DNA of 64,000 nt from Paraburkholderia xenovorans LB400 (lineage in GTDB: Bacteria > Pseudomonadota > Gammaproteobacteria > Burkholderiales > Burkholderiaceae): assembly GCF_000013645.1 (NCBI RefSeq), contig NC_007952.1, positions 620,001-684,000 of the forward strand, in the 5' to 3' direction. The translations under genes were made by a program, and so were the position numbers. Shown here piece by piece: positions 42,540 through 51,484 of this stretch; the stretch's first letter is position 1, and each line of letters opens with the position of its first letter. Below the pieces are notes generated by a model. The model ran no database searches. It was given only the letters and a program-made list of their open reading frames with translations, and was not told where the DNA came from.

Positions 42540-43385
42540 CTAACTCACGACCAGTATTTCCCCGCGTCCGTCGACCGCGAGATCGCCCGCGTGGCGCGTC
42601 GGCAAACTCGCCGCGCGCCACTGCGAAAAAGGCGCGATTTCCGTGGCGAGACTGCGCACGAGGAGCGCCCAGAACACGTCGAAACCGCGGCCGCCTTCGG
42701 TGAACGTCGGCGGCAAGTGCGCCGGCTGCTGCGCGAGCAGCAGCGTGCCACGCCTCATACCGTACGCATAATGCGCGCCCAGTTGACCGGCAATACCGAC
42801 TGTGCCCGCCACCAGTCGCGACGCGGCAAAATCGCCCGCATTGCCGCCGACCAGCACGAGGCCGCGGCGCATGCGATCGGCAAGCCGTGCGCCCGCGTTG
42901 CCATGAATCGTCAGCGTGCCGCCCGTCATGCCCTCCATGTCGCCTGCGAGCGCGCCGGCGGCGAAATCGCCGCTATGGCCGGTCACCGTCAGGCGGCCGC
43001 CGCGCATTTCGCATGCGGTGAAATGGCCCGCGTCGCCTTCAATGTGCAGCCTGCCGCCCGCCATCTGGAAACCGCTGTAGTCGCCGGTCGAACCGTGAAC
43101 GACGAGGTGCCCGTCCGTCATCCGTGCACCGATGCGGTCGAGCCACGGCTCTGCGTTTTCGACCACCAGGGTGGCGCCGGCGTGAGGCGCTTCGGGGACA
43201 TCGGCGGCTTCATGGCGTGACACGTCGAATATATCGCCCACGATACACCTGTCATTGCCCGCGGGCAGGACCATGCCCTCGATGTCCGCCACGCTCATCG
43301 CCGCGAGCGGCATCGGCAGCAGGGAGGAAGCGTCGACGCGGAAACCCGGCGGCGTTTTCACGCGCAGCGTTGTGCGTTGACTCAT
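42540..43385 (-). CDS. fhcC: formyltransferase/hydrolase complex subunit C
   Basis: This 281-residue protein consists largely of a beta-helix with repeated glycine-rich turns (GNAGDFAASRLVAGTVGIAGQLGAH), the fold of FwdC/FmdC and glutamate synthase alpha C-terminal domains. In FhcABCD it scaffolds the transfer of formyl from methanofuran-like cofactor toward formate. The start overlaps the fhcD stop by four bases. It ends the fhcBADC block. Confidence 0.92.
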   Translation of the reverse strand: MSQRTTLRVKTPPGFRVDASSLLPMPLAAMSVADIEGMVLPAGNDRCIVGDIFDVSRHEAADVPEAPHAGATLVVENAEPWLDRIGARMTDGHLVVHGSTGDYSGFQMAGGRLHIEGDAGHFTACEMRGGRLTVTGHSGDFAAGALAGDMEGMTGGTLTIHGNAGARLADRMRRGLVLVGGNAGDFAASRLVAGTVGIAGQLGAHYAYGMRRGTLLLAQQPAHLPPTFTEGGRGFDVFWALLVRSLATEIAPFSQWRAASLPTRHAGDLAVDGRGEILVVS

Positions 43386-44341
43386 GCGCGGCTCCCGTCG
43401 AGGCCGGCTGCGAGGCTATGGAGATAGAAGTGGTAAGGCCCGAGCTTGCCGCCGTAGTTGCCCGCCGAAATCCGCAGCAGGCCGGCCGCGCGTCCTGATT
43501 CGGCGGCCGCGCCGATACCCGCCGTCATCGCGGCGCCCACGTCCGTATCCGTGAGCCCGTCGATCACGATTTCGAGCACACAGCCGACTTCCGCGCCCAG
43601 TTCGCTGCGCGCCGAGAGACCCGTGAGGGTGGGACAGAACGCGTCGTTGGTAGATGCGCTCGCGCCTTTGTATTTCGAGCCGACTTTCGAACCCGAGCGC
43701 ACGACGCCGCCCGGGAACGGCATGATGACGTTCGGCAGCCTGCGCATGGCGGCGACCGCGGCCTCGGCGGCGGCCAGCGCGGCGTCGATATCGCGCGCCA
43801 GCAGAATCAGGTTGCCGCCGCCCACGGCTTTGACAGTGAGCGCCGTGTCTTCGCAGACGAACTCGCCGTCCATCACCGGCACGCGCCAGTAACGCGTGTC
43901 GCCGAGCATCTTCGAGATCTGCCAGCCGTCGCCGAAAAAGCGCAGAGCGCTGCCGAGCGGCGCCCGGTCGGACAGCGGCGCGCGGCTCGTTCCGGCGTCG
44001 ATGCCGCCATACACGGCGGTGGTCGGGCAGGTGAGCACGCATTGCCCGACGCGCCGTTCGATCTGTTTGGCCAGTTCCTTCGACGAGACCGCGAACAGCA
44101 GCACCGTCACGCCTGGCCGGCCATCAGGCGTTTGCCCGGCCGGCAGCATGCGTTCGACGCCCGCTTCGCAGCCGCAGCCGATCACAGAGGTGGCGAAACC
44201 CGTCAGCGAGTTGGCGGCGTGCATCGCCCAGGCCGGCGTATGGGCGGTGATGACGAGCCGCGTCGCCTTCATCGGAAAGGCTTCCGCGAAGGTGGCGTCG
44301 ATCGTGGTGCCGTTGATCTGCAGGGTCGCCGGTTCGCTCAT
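43382..44341 (-). CDS. fhcD: formylmethanofuran:tetrahydromethanopterin formyltransferase subunit
   Basis: This 319-residue protein starts MSEPATLQINGTTIDATFAEAF, the archaeal Ftr signature, and has the conserved VGSKYKGASASTNDAFCP region. It transfers formyl from formyl-H4MPT to the methylofuran-type cofactor within FhcABCD. A longer upstream frame is not real because it lies within fhcA. The start is 20 bases after the fhcA stop. Confidence 0.94.
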   Translation of the reverse strand: MSEPATLQINGTTIDATFAEAFPMKATRLVITAHTPAWAMHAANSLTGFATSVIGCGCEAGVERMLPAGQTPDGRPGVTVLLFAVSSKELAKQIERRVGQCVLTCPTTAVYGGIDAGTSRAPLSDRAPLGSALRFFGDGWQISKMLGDTRYWRVPVMDGEFVCEDTALTVKAVGGGNLILLARDIDAALAAAEAAVAAMRRLPNVIMPFPGGVVRSGSKVGSKYKGASASTNDAFCPTLTGLSARSELGAEVGCVLEIVIDGLTDTDVGAAMTAGIGAAAESGRAAGLLRISAGNYGGKLGPYHFYLHSLAAGLDGSRA

Positions 44342-44361
44342 GGTGTGCGCTTCATCTTTGC

Positions 44362-46062
44362 TCAGCCGTTCGAGAGACATTCGACCGGCAGCAGTCTGCC
44401 GCCGCGGCAGCAGTGGCAGATCTCGTCGTCGCCGATGGCGGCATGCGCGAAGTTGTTCGCCAGATTGGCGTCGCTGTAGGCGCGCAACGTCTTCTCGATG
44501 CCCCGGTCGAAGTCGGGCGAAACGAAATGGATGCCGCCCGTGGGCGTGGCGACGAGCGTGCCGTCGCGCGCGACCAGTTCGCCGTCCTTGAACACATACG
44601 CGGGCGACGTAAACATCCGCTCGCGGTCCGCGTCGTCGCGATAGACGGCAATGTCCGCCGCCGCGCCGACGCCCAGATGGCCCCGGTCGCGCAACCCGAG
44701 CAGGCGTGCCGGGCCGGCGCGCGTGATGATGGCGATTTCGTACAGCGAGAACTCGCGTTGCAACTGCGGCAACGCGCTCGCCACCTGTGCGTCGGCATTG
44801 AGCTTCGCGAGTTGCTCGTCGCGAAACGATTTGTCCATCAGCAGGCGGATCAGATGCGGATAGCTCGTGAATGGGCCGCCGTTCGGATGATCGGTGGTCA
44901 TCGCGACGCGCCACGGGTCGTCGATCAGCAGAAAGATCTCGAGGCCGATGATCCACTGCAACGCATTCACATAGCTCTGCTCGCGATAGCGGAACGGCAC
45001 CACGCCGCAGCCCGCGTCGCATTCGATATCGCCGATCACCCATTTGTGCGGACGCGCGAGCGGCGTGTTGCGGAACTGCATCATGGTGTCACCCGATGCG
45101 GTGACGGTCTGCCCGAAGATGATCTGTCCGACGTCGATCGACACGTTCGGCCGTGCGTTCACCGCTTCCGCGATCTGCCGCGCGCCCGACGAAAACTTTT
45201 GCGGACCCTCGGTGCCGTAGCTATGAAACTGGATATGCGTGAGATGGATCGGCAGGCCGCCGGCGGCATCCATCGTGGCGATCGTCGAATCGATGTTGCC
45301 GGGCACGCCGAGATTGCTCGCATGCACATGCAGCGGATGCGGCACGCGCAACTCGGTCAACGCGCGCGAGAGGGTGTGCAGCACCTCGCGCGGCGTGATG
45401 CCGTAATGCACGTGCGGCTCGTCCACGTTCAGCGAGCGCTGGTTGAACTTGAACGCGGAGATGCCGCCCGGATTGACAACCTTCACGCCGAGCGCCTTGC
45501 TCGCATGAATCGTCCAGCCGATGTAGTCGCGCAGCCGCTCGAAGTCGTCGCGCGCGGCGAGCATCTGGAGGAACAGCTCGTCGTTGCCGAGCATCACATA
45601 CGCGCCGTGATCGATGATCGGCGTGTCGCCCATTTCGAGGTGCGTGTGGCGCGCGTTGGACGGCATCATGGCCGGCTCGAACGCGGCCGTGTAGCCCATT
45701 TCGGCGTAGCGGTAGCCGGTTGCGAGCGTGCCGGGCGTGCAGACGCCGCACGACGGCAGCCGCAGGTAGCGGCCGTTCGCGTCCTGCACCGATTCATAGG
45801 CGGCGTCCCGCACACGGTCGTCGCGATGATCCTCGGGCAGCAGCAGGCGCGAAAGATTGGTCTTGCCGCCGCCGATATGCGAGTGCATGTCGATGCCGCC
45901 TGCCATCACGATCATGCCGGTGGCGTCGTATTCGTGGTCGGCCGGCGTGGCGGCGGGCACCTCGACAATGCGGCCGTCGCGGATCGCCAGGTCGCGGCGC
46001 TCGCCGTTCACGCCGTGGGTGGGATCGAAGAGCGTGCCGCCCTTGAGCCGGATCAGACTCAT
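44362..46062 (-). CDS. fhcA: formyltransferase/hydrolase complex subunit A (amidohydrolase)
   Basis: This 566-residue amidohydrolase has the metal-binding His60-x-His62 in GIDMHSHIGGG, as in FwdA/FhcA. It hydrolyses the formyl group to formate in bacteria. The start overlaps the fhcB stop by four bases. Long shadow frames on the opposite strand span the same region but are not genes. Confidence 0.95.
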   Translation of the reverse strand: MSLIRLKGGTLFDPTHGVNGERRDLAIRDGRIVEVPAATPADHEYDATGMIVMAGGIDMHSHIGGGKTNLSRLLLPEDHRDDRVRDAAYESVQDANGRYLRLPSCGVCTPGTLATGYRYAEMGYTAAFEPAMMPSNARHTHLEMGDTPIIDHGAYVMLGNDELFLQMLAARDDFERLRDYIGWTIHASKALGVKVVNPGGISAFKFNQRSLNVDEPHVHYGITPREVLHTLSRALTELRVPHPLHVHASNLGVPGNIDSTIATMDAAGGLPIHLTHIQFHSYGTEGPQKFSSGARQIAEAVNARPNVSIDVGQIIFGQTVTASGDTMMQFRNTPLARPHKWVIGDIECDAGCGVVPFRYREQSYVNALQWIIGLEIFLLIDDPWRVAMTTDHPNGGPFTSYPHLIRLLMDKSFRDEQLAKLNADAQVASALPQLQREFSLYEIAIITRAGPARLLGLRDRGHLGVGAAADIAVYRDDADRERMFTSPAYVFKDGELVARDGTLVATPTGGIHFVSPDFDRGIEKTLRAYSDANLANNFAHAAIGDDEICHCCRGGRLLPVECLSNG

Positions 46063-47459
46063 GGCTGCACCTGTGCGGCGGGTTGGGCGTGGAGCCGCTC
46101 AGCCAGTTGCGATGCGATCGCCGCCACTGACGGCAGTGCCGCCCCGCGTGCGGCAGCGAGCGGCAGCACGACCGAGCCGTCGACGCGAAACAGATGGCCG
46201 CCGCTGTCGATACCAGGCGTGGCGACGGGAATGAAGACCGTGGCGCCGCCGCGCGATTTCGCGGCTTGCGCTAAAGCGGGATGGCCGAGCACGATCGCCG
46301 GTACGTCTTCGGCGAGCGCTTGCGGCCAGGCCGGCGGCGCGAAGCTGGCGACCCACAGCAGGGCATCGATCTCGCCCTCGGCGAGCAATCTGGCCGTGCG
46401 ATACCGATACGGATCGTAGTCGAGCGGCGCCGTGCCGGCGATGCGTGCGGGCGTGGAGACACGAGTACGAAGCGGCAGACCCGAGAGCCAGGTCACGGTC
46501 TGATTGACGGTCAGTGCGCCATCGTCGCCGCCGAGCGCGAGACAGCCGGCGCGGACGGTGCGGTTGGCCGCCTTGACGATCCGGTTCAATGCTTCGATCA
46601 GCAGCGCGGCATGCGGGCCGGGCAGCGCCGCAGGTTCGTAGACGAGCACGGTGTAGTGCGCGGCGGCGATGCGGGCCTGTAGTTCGGCAAGCGCTTCTGC
46701 CGCACCTGTGCCGTCGTCCTGCAATGCGCCGGGCTCACGGCCTTCGCTAAGCGCGGACCAGAGCGCGAGCGTGTCGAAAGGATCGGCGTCCGGCAGGAGC
46801 GCTTCGATTCGCGTATTCGCGAGGCCGCTCGCCGCCGGGTCGGGTGCGCAGCCGACGAACACCAGCTCGCGCTGCTGCTGCGTGCCTTCCAGCGTACGCG
46901 CGAAGAAACGCGGATAACGCTGCGAAGGCCGGCAGCCGAAAAACACCAGCAGGTCCGCACGTGAACGCACTTCGGAAAGCGTCGTGAAGAACGACCCGCG
47001 ATCCTGCAACGGCAGCGTGGCCGCGCTCATCGCATCGCCGTGCAGATGATCGAGAATGGCGCCGCAGCCCGCGGCGAGCGTGTACAGCGCGCGGGTGCCG
47101 GCAACGTCCGTGGTCAGCGCGCCGAACAGCGGGCGGCGGGCCGAGGAAAGTATCCGCGCCGCGCTCGCCAGTGCGGTGTCGAGATCCGCGTCGTGTCCGT
47201 CGACGCTGTTGCCGCACTGCGCATCCGCGCTGCCATAGCATGCGAGCGCTTGCGCGAGGCGCGGGCATTCGGTATCGGGCACCGCGAGCGTGGCGTCTTC
47301 GCGCGACTCGACGACGAGGTCATCGCACAGCAGCGGGCAGAACGGGCAGATCCAATCGCGCGTAACCGGCGAGGCGGGCGCGCTGTTCGCGGCCGACGGG
47401 CTCGTGGACGATGGATCGATGGACGAGAGGTGCATGGCCGCACTTTTAGCAAGCTCCAT
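46059..47459 (-). CDS. fhcB: formyltransferase/hydrolase complex subunit B
   Basis: This roughly 466-residue protein resembles the molybdopterin-oxidoreductase-like FwdB/FhcB, with an N-terminal CPFCPLLCDD cysteine motif. In bacterial Fhc the subunit has lost dehydrogenase function and is structural. ATG at 47459 and at 47435 are both possible; neither has a strong ribosome site. It is the first gene of the fhcBADC-cytochrome-pqq run. Confidence 0.9.
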   Translation of the reverse strand: MELAKSAAMHLSSIDPSSTSPSAANSAPASPVTRDWICPFCPLLCDDLVVESREDATLAVPDTECPRLAQALACYGSADAQCGNSVDGHDADLDTALASAARILSSARRPLFGALTTDVAGTRALYTLAAGCGAILDHLHGDAMSAATLPLQDRGSFFTTLSEVRSRADLLVFFGCRPSQRYPRFFARTLEGTQQQRELVFVGCAPDPAASGLANTRIEALLPDADPFDTLALWSALSEGREPGALQDDGTGAAEALAELQARIAAAHYTVLVYEPAALPGPHAALLIEALNRIVKAANRTVRAGCLALGGDDGALTVNQTVTWLSGLPLRTRVSTPARIAGTAPLDYDPYRYRTARLLAEGEIDALLWVASFAPPAWPQALAEDVPAIVLGHPALAQAAKSRGGATVFIPVATPGIDSGGHLFRVDGSVVLPLAAARGAALPSVAAIASQLAERLHAQPAAQVQP

Positions 47460-47721
47460 GCCGATCCGGATGCATGGCGATGGTGCGGGTGTGCGGCGAA
47501 TGGTGCGCCGCTCATGTGGCGCTGCGCTTAAAGGGATCGATACGGCCGCCGTTTGCGCGATGCGCCGCCTCTGCCCAGCCGAATCGGCGGCACGCCTGCC
47601 GGCTGCGCCGCACAGGTTGTGTGTCAATCTGGAGCAGAGTGTCACGAACTGCCACATCAGCTTGCCGTTCGTTTACATCCACACCCTCTTCGACGTTTGG
47701 CATGGAATTTGTATGGCTCGC
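47460..47721. promoter_or_regulatory. upstream region of the fhc-pqq run
   Basis: These 262 bases lie between the HisA-like gene and fhcB on the same strand. They include a TTGACA hexamer on the minus strand at 47622-47627 without a clear -10 partner. This region probably contains the fhc promoter. Confidence 0.3.
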
Positions 47722-48492
47722 CTATGTGGATTCGATGAGCGGCGCGCCGATCTGCCGATCATGCAGCGCGGACGCCACGAGCCACGCGGATGCGCCGCTG
47801 CGGGCCGCTGCCGCAACATCGTCGCGATGGCGAATGCCGCCCGCTCCGATCACGGCGGTATGCGCGGGAGCCGTGGCACGAATGCGTTCGATGGTGGCGA
47901 GATCGGGCCCGTCATAGCTGCCCACCTGATCGAGCGTCATCGCGATCACGCTTCGAGGCCACCATGCGGAGGTGCGCTCGAATGCGGTGGCGGTGACCAG
48001 TTGGCCGGCGCGGTGGTCGAGCGAAAGGATCGGCGAGAGACCGGCGGCTTCGGCGGTGCGCAGCGCGTCGATGTCGCGCAGCGACTCGGTGCCGAATACG
48101 GGCACGAGGCTCGCGAGATCGTGCGGAGCGTGCGGATCATACGGAGTGGGTTGGCTGCTGCTGTTGCGCTTGCAGGCTGCCTCGATACGTTCGAACAGCG
48201 CATGCATCGCGGTGTAGTCGGCATAGCCCGCGTCGAGCCAGATGACCGTGCCGGGCAGGGCGGCACGCAGTGCAGCGAGCGTCTCGACATGAGCGCCTTG
48301 CTGAAGGATCGCGCCGAGGTCGGCGATATAGAGCGTTCGTGCGCCGCTTGCCGCAAGCAGCGCACGGGCGATGTGAAGCGGCTCGCTGCCGGCGGCGAGC
48401 AACGAGCGGATGGGCCGATAGGCCGTCCGTTCGCCGCGCACCGCGCGCACTACGTGGCCGTCGAGCAGATCGAGAACCGGTATCACCTGCAT
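47722..48492 (-). CDS. HisA-like TIM-barrel protein of the C1/methanofuran gene set
   Basis: This 256-residue protein starts MQVIPVLDLLDGHVVRAVRG, the HisA-like phosphate-binding TIM-barrel pattern. A second glycine-rich phosphate loop near its C-terminus (VIGAGGIRHRDDV) completes it. The histidine-pathway residues are not all kept, and the length matches the HisA-related group found in archaea and methylotrophs with H4MPT genes. It is divergent from the ATP-grasp gene with only 14 bases between starts. Its reaction is not established; a role in cofactor synthesis is inferred. Confidence 0.8.
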   Translation of the reverse strand: MQVIPVLDLLDGHVVRAVRGERTAYRPIRSLLAAGSEPLHIARALLAASGARTLYIADLGAILQQGAHVETLAALRAALPGTVIWLDAGYADYTAMHALFERIEAACKRNSSSQPTPYDPHAPHDLASLVPVFGTESLRDIDALRTAEAAGLSPILSLDHRAGQLVTATAFERTSAWWPRSVIAMTLDQVGSYDGPDLATIERIRATAPAHTAVIGAGGIRHRDDVAAAARSGASAWLVASALHDRQIGAPLIEST

Positions 48493-48506
48493 AGGGGCGC
48501 GTTCCT

Positions 48507-49562
48507 TTGACCAAGATCTTTGTCTACGAGTACCTCACCGGCGGCGGCATCGACCCGGCGCATGCCGGCGCGGCGAGTCTCGCCGACCTGAGCGCGCTGA
48601 TCGTCGAAGGCCGGGTGATGCGCGACGCGCTGGTGAGCGAGCTGCGTGAACTCGACGGCGTGGACGTGAGCTTCGCGAGTTCGCGCTTCGAAACCGTCGA
48701 CCCGGCGCTTGCTCATTGTAGGGCCGCGCAAGGCGAGTCGATGACGGCTTTCGTCGCTCGCGTGGCGCGCGAGCACGATTACGCGTGGGTCATCGCGCCG
48801 GAATGCGACGGCTTGCTGCTGCAACTGTACGACGCGGTGGGCGCGGCGCGCTGGCTCGGCTGCGCAAAGGAAGCGATCCGTGTGGCGTCGAGCAAGAGCG
48901 CGACGGCGGCGTTGCTCGCGGCGCAGGGTGTCGCCACCACGCCCGCGATCGAACCCGGACAATCCGATGTGCAGCGCGGCGAGCGTTGGGTCGTGAAACC
49001 GGACGACGGCGCGGGCGGCCTCGATACCTTCGTGTTCGACAGCTTCGCCGACGCGTGCGCCGAATACGACGCGCGCGCGGCGGCCGCGCGCAATCCCGTG
49101 CTGCAAGCCTGGGTCGACGGCGAGCCGCTCAGTCTTTCGCTGATCTGCCGTGCCGACGGTGTGGAACTCATCAGCATCAACCGGCAGCAAATCAGCTTGA
49201 GCGCGAACGACACGTCGCAACGGCAACCGCGCATCGTCGAATTCGACGGCGTGACGGTCAATCAGATCGACCTGGCCGGCGATCAGGGCCGCCTGCTCGG
49301 CGCGCTCGCACAGCGCGTCGCGAAGGCGATGCCGGGCTTGCGTGGCTTCGTCGGCATCGACGTGGTGTGGCATCCGCAGCGCGGGCCGGTCGTGATCGAG
49401 GTCAATCCGCGTTTGACCGTGGCGTATGCGGGTCTGTCCGCGGGTGCGCGCGGCGGCGATCTCGCGCGCACCCTGCTCGCGGCGCACGGGGTGCGCGTCG
49501 GGCGATCCGGGCCGGCGGCGCGCAGCCGTGGCGCACAGTCCGCCTGTGGGGCCCGGCCATGA
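48507..49562 (+). CDS. mfnD: ATP-grasp ligase, MfnD-like (tyramine/tyrosine-glutamate ligase)
   Basis: This 351-residue ATP-grasp enzyme starts at a TTG (MTKIFVYEYLTGGG), a conserved N-terminus. ATP-grasp features include RWVVKPDDGAGG and a Mg-binding VVIEVNPRLTVAY. MfnD attaches glutamate to tyramine in methanofuran synthesis; in bacteria the amine is probably tyrosine. It leads the plus-strand mfnD-mfnF-mfnE group and overlaps the next gene by four bases. Confidence 0.85.
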   Translation: MTKIFVYEYLTGGGIDPAHAGAASLADLSALIVEGRVMRDALVSELRELDGVDVSFASSRFETVDPALAHCRAAQGESMTAFVARVAREHDYAWVIAPECDGLLLQLYDAVGAARWLGCAKEAIRVASSKSATAALLAAQGVATTPAIEPGQSDVQRGERWVVKPDDGAGGLDTFVFDSFADACAEYDARAAAARNPVLQAWVDGEPLSLSLICRADGVELISINRQQISLSANDTSQRQPRIVEFDGVTVNQIDLAGDQGRLLGALAQRVAKAMPGLRGFVGIDVVWHPQRGPVVIEVNPRLTVAYAGLSAGARGGDLARTLLAAHGVRVGRSGPAARSRGAQSACGARP

Positions 49563-50692
49563 GCACCGCGCATGTCACGCATGCAAGTTCCGCGACGCTG
49601 GATAGCGGGCCGGTGTTCGGCTGGGACGTGGGCGGCGCGCATGTGAAGGTATCGATGGCCGATGCCAGCGGCGTCGTGCTCGATATCGCGCAATGGGCGT
49701 GTCCGTTGTGGCAGGGGCTCGACCATCTGGAGCGCACCATCGACCTCGTCTTCGAGCGCTGGCCGCTCGCGCACACTGGCGCCGCGCAACACGCGGTGAC
49801 GATGACCGGCGAGATGGTCGACCTGTTCGAGGACCGCGCGCAGGGCGTGCGGGCGATCGCCGCCGCGCTGGCAGAGCGGCTCGGGCCGCGGCTCTGCTTC
49901 TACGCCGGCGACGCCGGCTGGCTCACGGCGCAGGCCTGCGCGGCCGGCTGGCGCAGCGTCGCCTCGGCGAACTGGCTGGCGACCGCGCGCTGGGTGGCGA
50001 CGCGCGTGCCCGATGCGCTGCTCATCGACATCGGCAGCACGACCACCGACATCATTCCGCTCGCGGGCGGCCGTGTCGTCGCGCGCGCCGCGACCGACGC
50101 CGGGCGGCTCGCCACGGGCGAGCTCGTGTATCAGGGGGTGGTGCGCACGCCGTTGTGCGGTGTCGCGCAGCGCATCGAATTCGCCGGGACGGCCGTCAAC
50201 GTGATGAACGAATGGTTCGCGACCACGGCGGACGTCTACCGGCTCACGGGTGAACTGGCGCCGCAGTACGACCTGTATCCGTGCGCCGACCAGGGGCCGA
50301 AGACGGAAAACGCAAGCCGCACGCGGCTCGCGCGGATGATCGGCCGCGATGCTCATGAAACGGATCCCGCCGAATGGCGCCGGTTCGCGCTGCGCTGGCG
50401 TGAACTGCAACTGCGAGAAATCGGCGTCAATCTGGCGCGGGTGACGGCGGCGCACCCTGAACTCGCCACCGCCCCGCTGGTGGGTGCGGGCTGCGGACGG
50501 TTTCTCGCGGCGGCGCTCGCGCGTGAAGAGGCGCGCGGGTATATCGATTTCGGTACGCTGGCGAGTGTGCCGGCGAGCCGGTCGGACTGGGCTGCGACGT
50601 GCGCGCCGAGTGTGGCGGTGGCATTGCTGGCGGCAGCGCGCGGCGGCGAAGCCGCTGATGAAAACCGTAGCGCGGCATCGCGGGCGGCTTGA
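49559..50692 (+). CDS. mfnF: MfnF-like H4MPT-linked C1 pathway protein (hydantoinase-like fold)
   Basis: This 377-residue protein has an N-terminal DVGGAHVK phosphate loop and a second GSTTTDIIPL loop, typical of ASKHA/hydantoinase-like MfnF proteins. MfnF condenses the furan-methylamine diphosphate unit with the tyramine-glutamate unit. Its ATG overlaps the mfnD stop. It should not be confused with the catabolic hyuA at 7.8-10 kb. Confidence 0.85.
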   Translation: MSTAHVTHASSATLDSGPVFGWDVGGAHVKVSMADASGVVLDIAQWACPLWQGLDHLERTIDLVFERWPLAHTGAAQHAVTMTGEMVDLFEDRAQGVRAIAAALAERLGPRLCFYAGDAGWLTAQACAAGWRSVASANWLATARWVATRVPDALLIDIGSTTTDIIPLAGGRVVARAATDAGRLATGELVYQGVVRTPLCGVAQRIEFAGTAVNVMNEWFATTADVYRLTGELAPQYDLYPCADQGPKTENASRTRLARMIGRDAHETDPAEWRRFALRWRELQLREIGVNLARVTAAHPELATAPLVGAGCGRFLAAALAREEARGYIDFGTLASVPASRSDWAATCAPSVAVALLAAARGGEAADENRSAASRAA

Positions 50693-50817
50693 CGCGAACG
50701 GTGCGGTGCAGCGCAGGTTTGCGTGCGAAGCGGCAAGAGCGGCTGCTGGACGCGACGGAACTTGTAGTCGGACAATCGGCAAGCCAATGCAGTTAATCGG
50801 AAACGAGGACAACGGTC

Positions 50818-51408
50818 ATGTGGGTGGTCAAGATCGGGGGCAGCCTGAGTCACGAGCCGACGCTGCGCCACTGGCTCACCGAGCTATGCGAAGTGGGGGG
50901 TGGGCGCGTCGTCATCGTGCCCGGCGGGGGCGATTTCGCGGACAAGGTGCGGCAATACCAGAGCGAGTGGCGCTTCGACGATCTCGCCGCGCACAACATG
51001 TGTCTGCTCGCCATGACGCAATACGCGATTCTGATGCAAGGGGTCTTGCCTGAACTCGTGCTCGCCTCGAGCGAGGCGAAGATCCGCCGCGCGCTGCGCG
51101 ACGGCCATGTCGCCGTGTGGGTGCCGACCGCGCTGATGCGTGACACGCCGGACGCGATGAGCAACTGGGACACCACCTCCGACAGTCTCGCCGCGTGGCT
51201 CTCCACCATGCTCAACGCCGAGCGGCTGATCGTGGTGAAGTCATGCCCGATCGCCGAGGACGAGCGGCTCGAAACGCTGGCTGCCTCGGGCGTGGTCGAC
51301 CGGTGTTTCGTCGACTATGTGAACGAGGCCAATTACGTGGTCGAACTGTTCAACAAGGACAATGTGGCGTTGATGCGCGACCGGCTGCTGAATACGCCGG
51401 TCAGCTAG
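50818..51408 (+). CDS. mfnE: MfnE-like amino-acid-kinase family protein
   Basis: This 196-residue kinase shows the amino-acid-kinase motifs VVKIGGSL and VIVPGGGDFAD and ends with DNVALMRDRL. MfnE phosphorylates the aminomethylfuran phosphate to a diphosphate. It follows the mfnF-like gene after 125 bases and is convergent with the MfnB gene across a perfect hairpin. Confidence 0.85.
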   Translation: MWVVKIGGSLSHEPTLRHWLTELCEVGGGRVVIVPGGGDFADKVRQYQSEWRFDDLAAHNMCLLAMTQYAILMQGVLPELVLASSEAKIRRALRDGHVAVWVPTALMRDTPDAMSNWDTTSDSLAAWLSTMLNAERLIVVKSCPIAEDERLETLAASGVVDRCFVDYVNEANYVVELFNKDNVALMRDRLLNTPVS

Positions 51409-51434
51409 CGATTTGGCGTTCTGGAGCGCGCGTT

Positions 51435-51462
51435 GCGTGTCGCCGCTTATGCGGCGACACGC
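51435..51462. terminator. perfect 12-bp hairpin between convergent mfn genes
   Basis: Bases 51435-51446 and 51451-51462 are exact reverse complements around a 4-base loop. The element lies between the convergent mfnE-like and mfnB-like stop codons and could serve both transcripts. No T-run is present. Confidence 0.65.
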
Positions 51463-51484
51463 GCAATGACACGCGTGGCAAGCA

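Noticed and set aside
44413..46419. 668-codon plus-strand frame over fhcA and fhcB
   Set aside because: Opposite two conserved fhc genes; repeated Arg/Ala/Val composition indicates a third-position GC artefact.
49559..50692. Reading this gene as a second catabolic hydantoinase A
   Set aside because: It is only 377 residues with the MfnF-type phosphate loops, has no HyuB partner, and sits among methanofuran genes.
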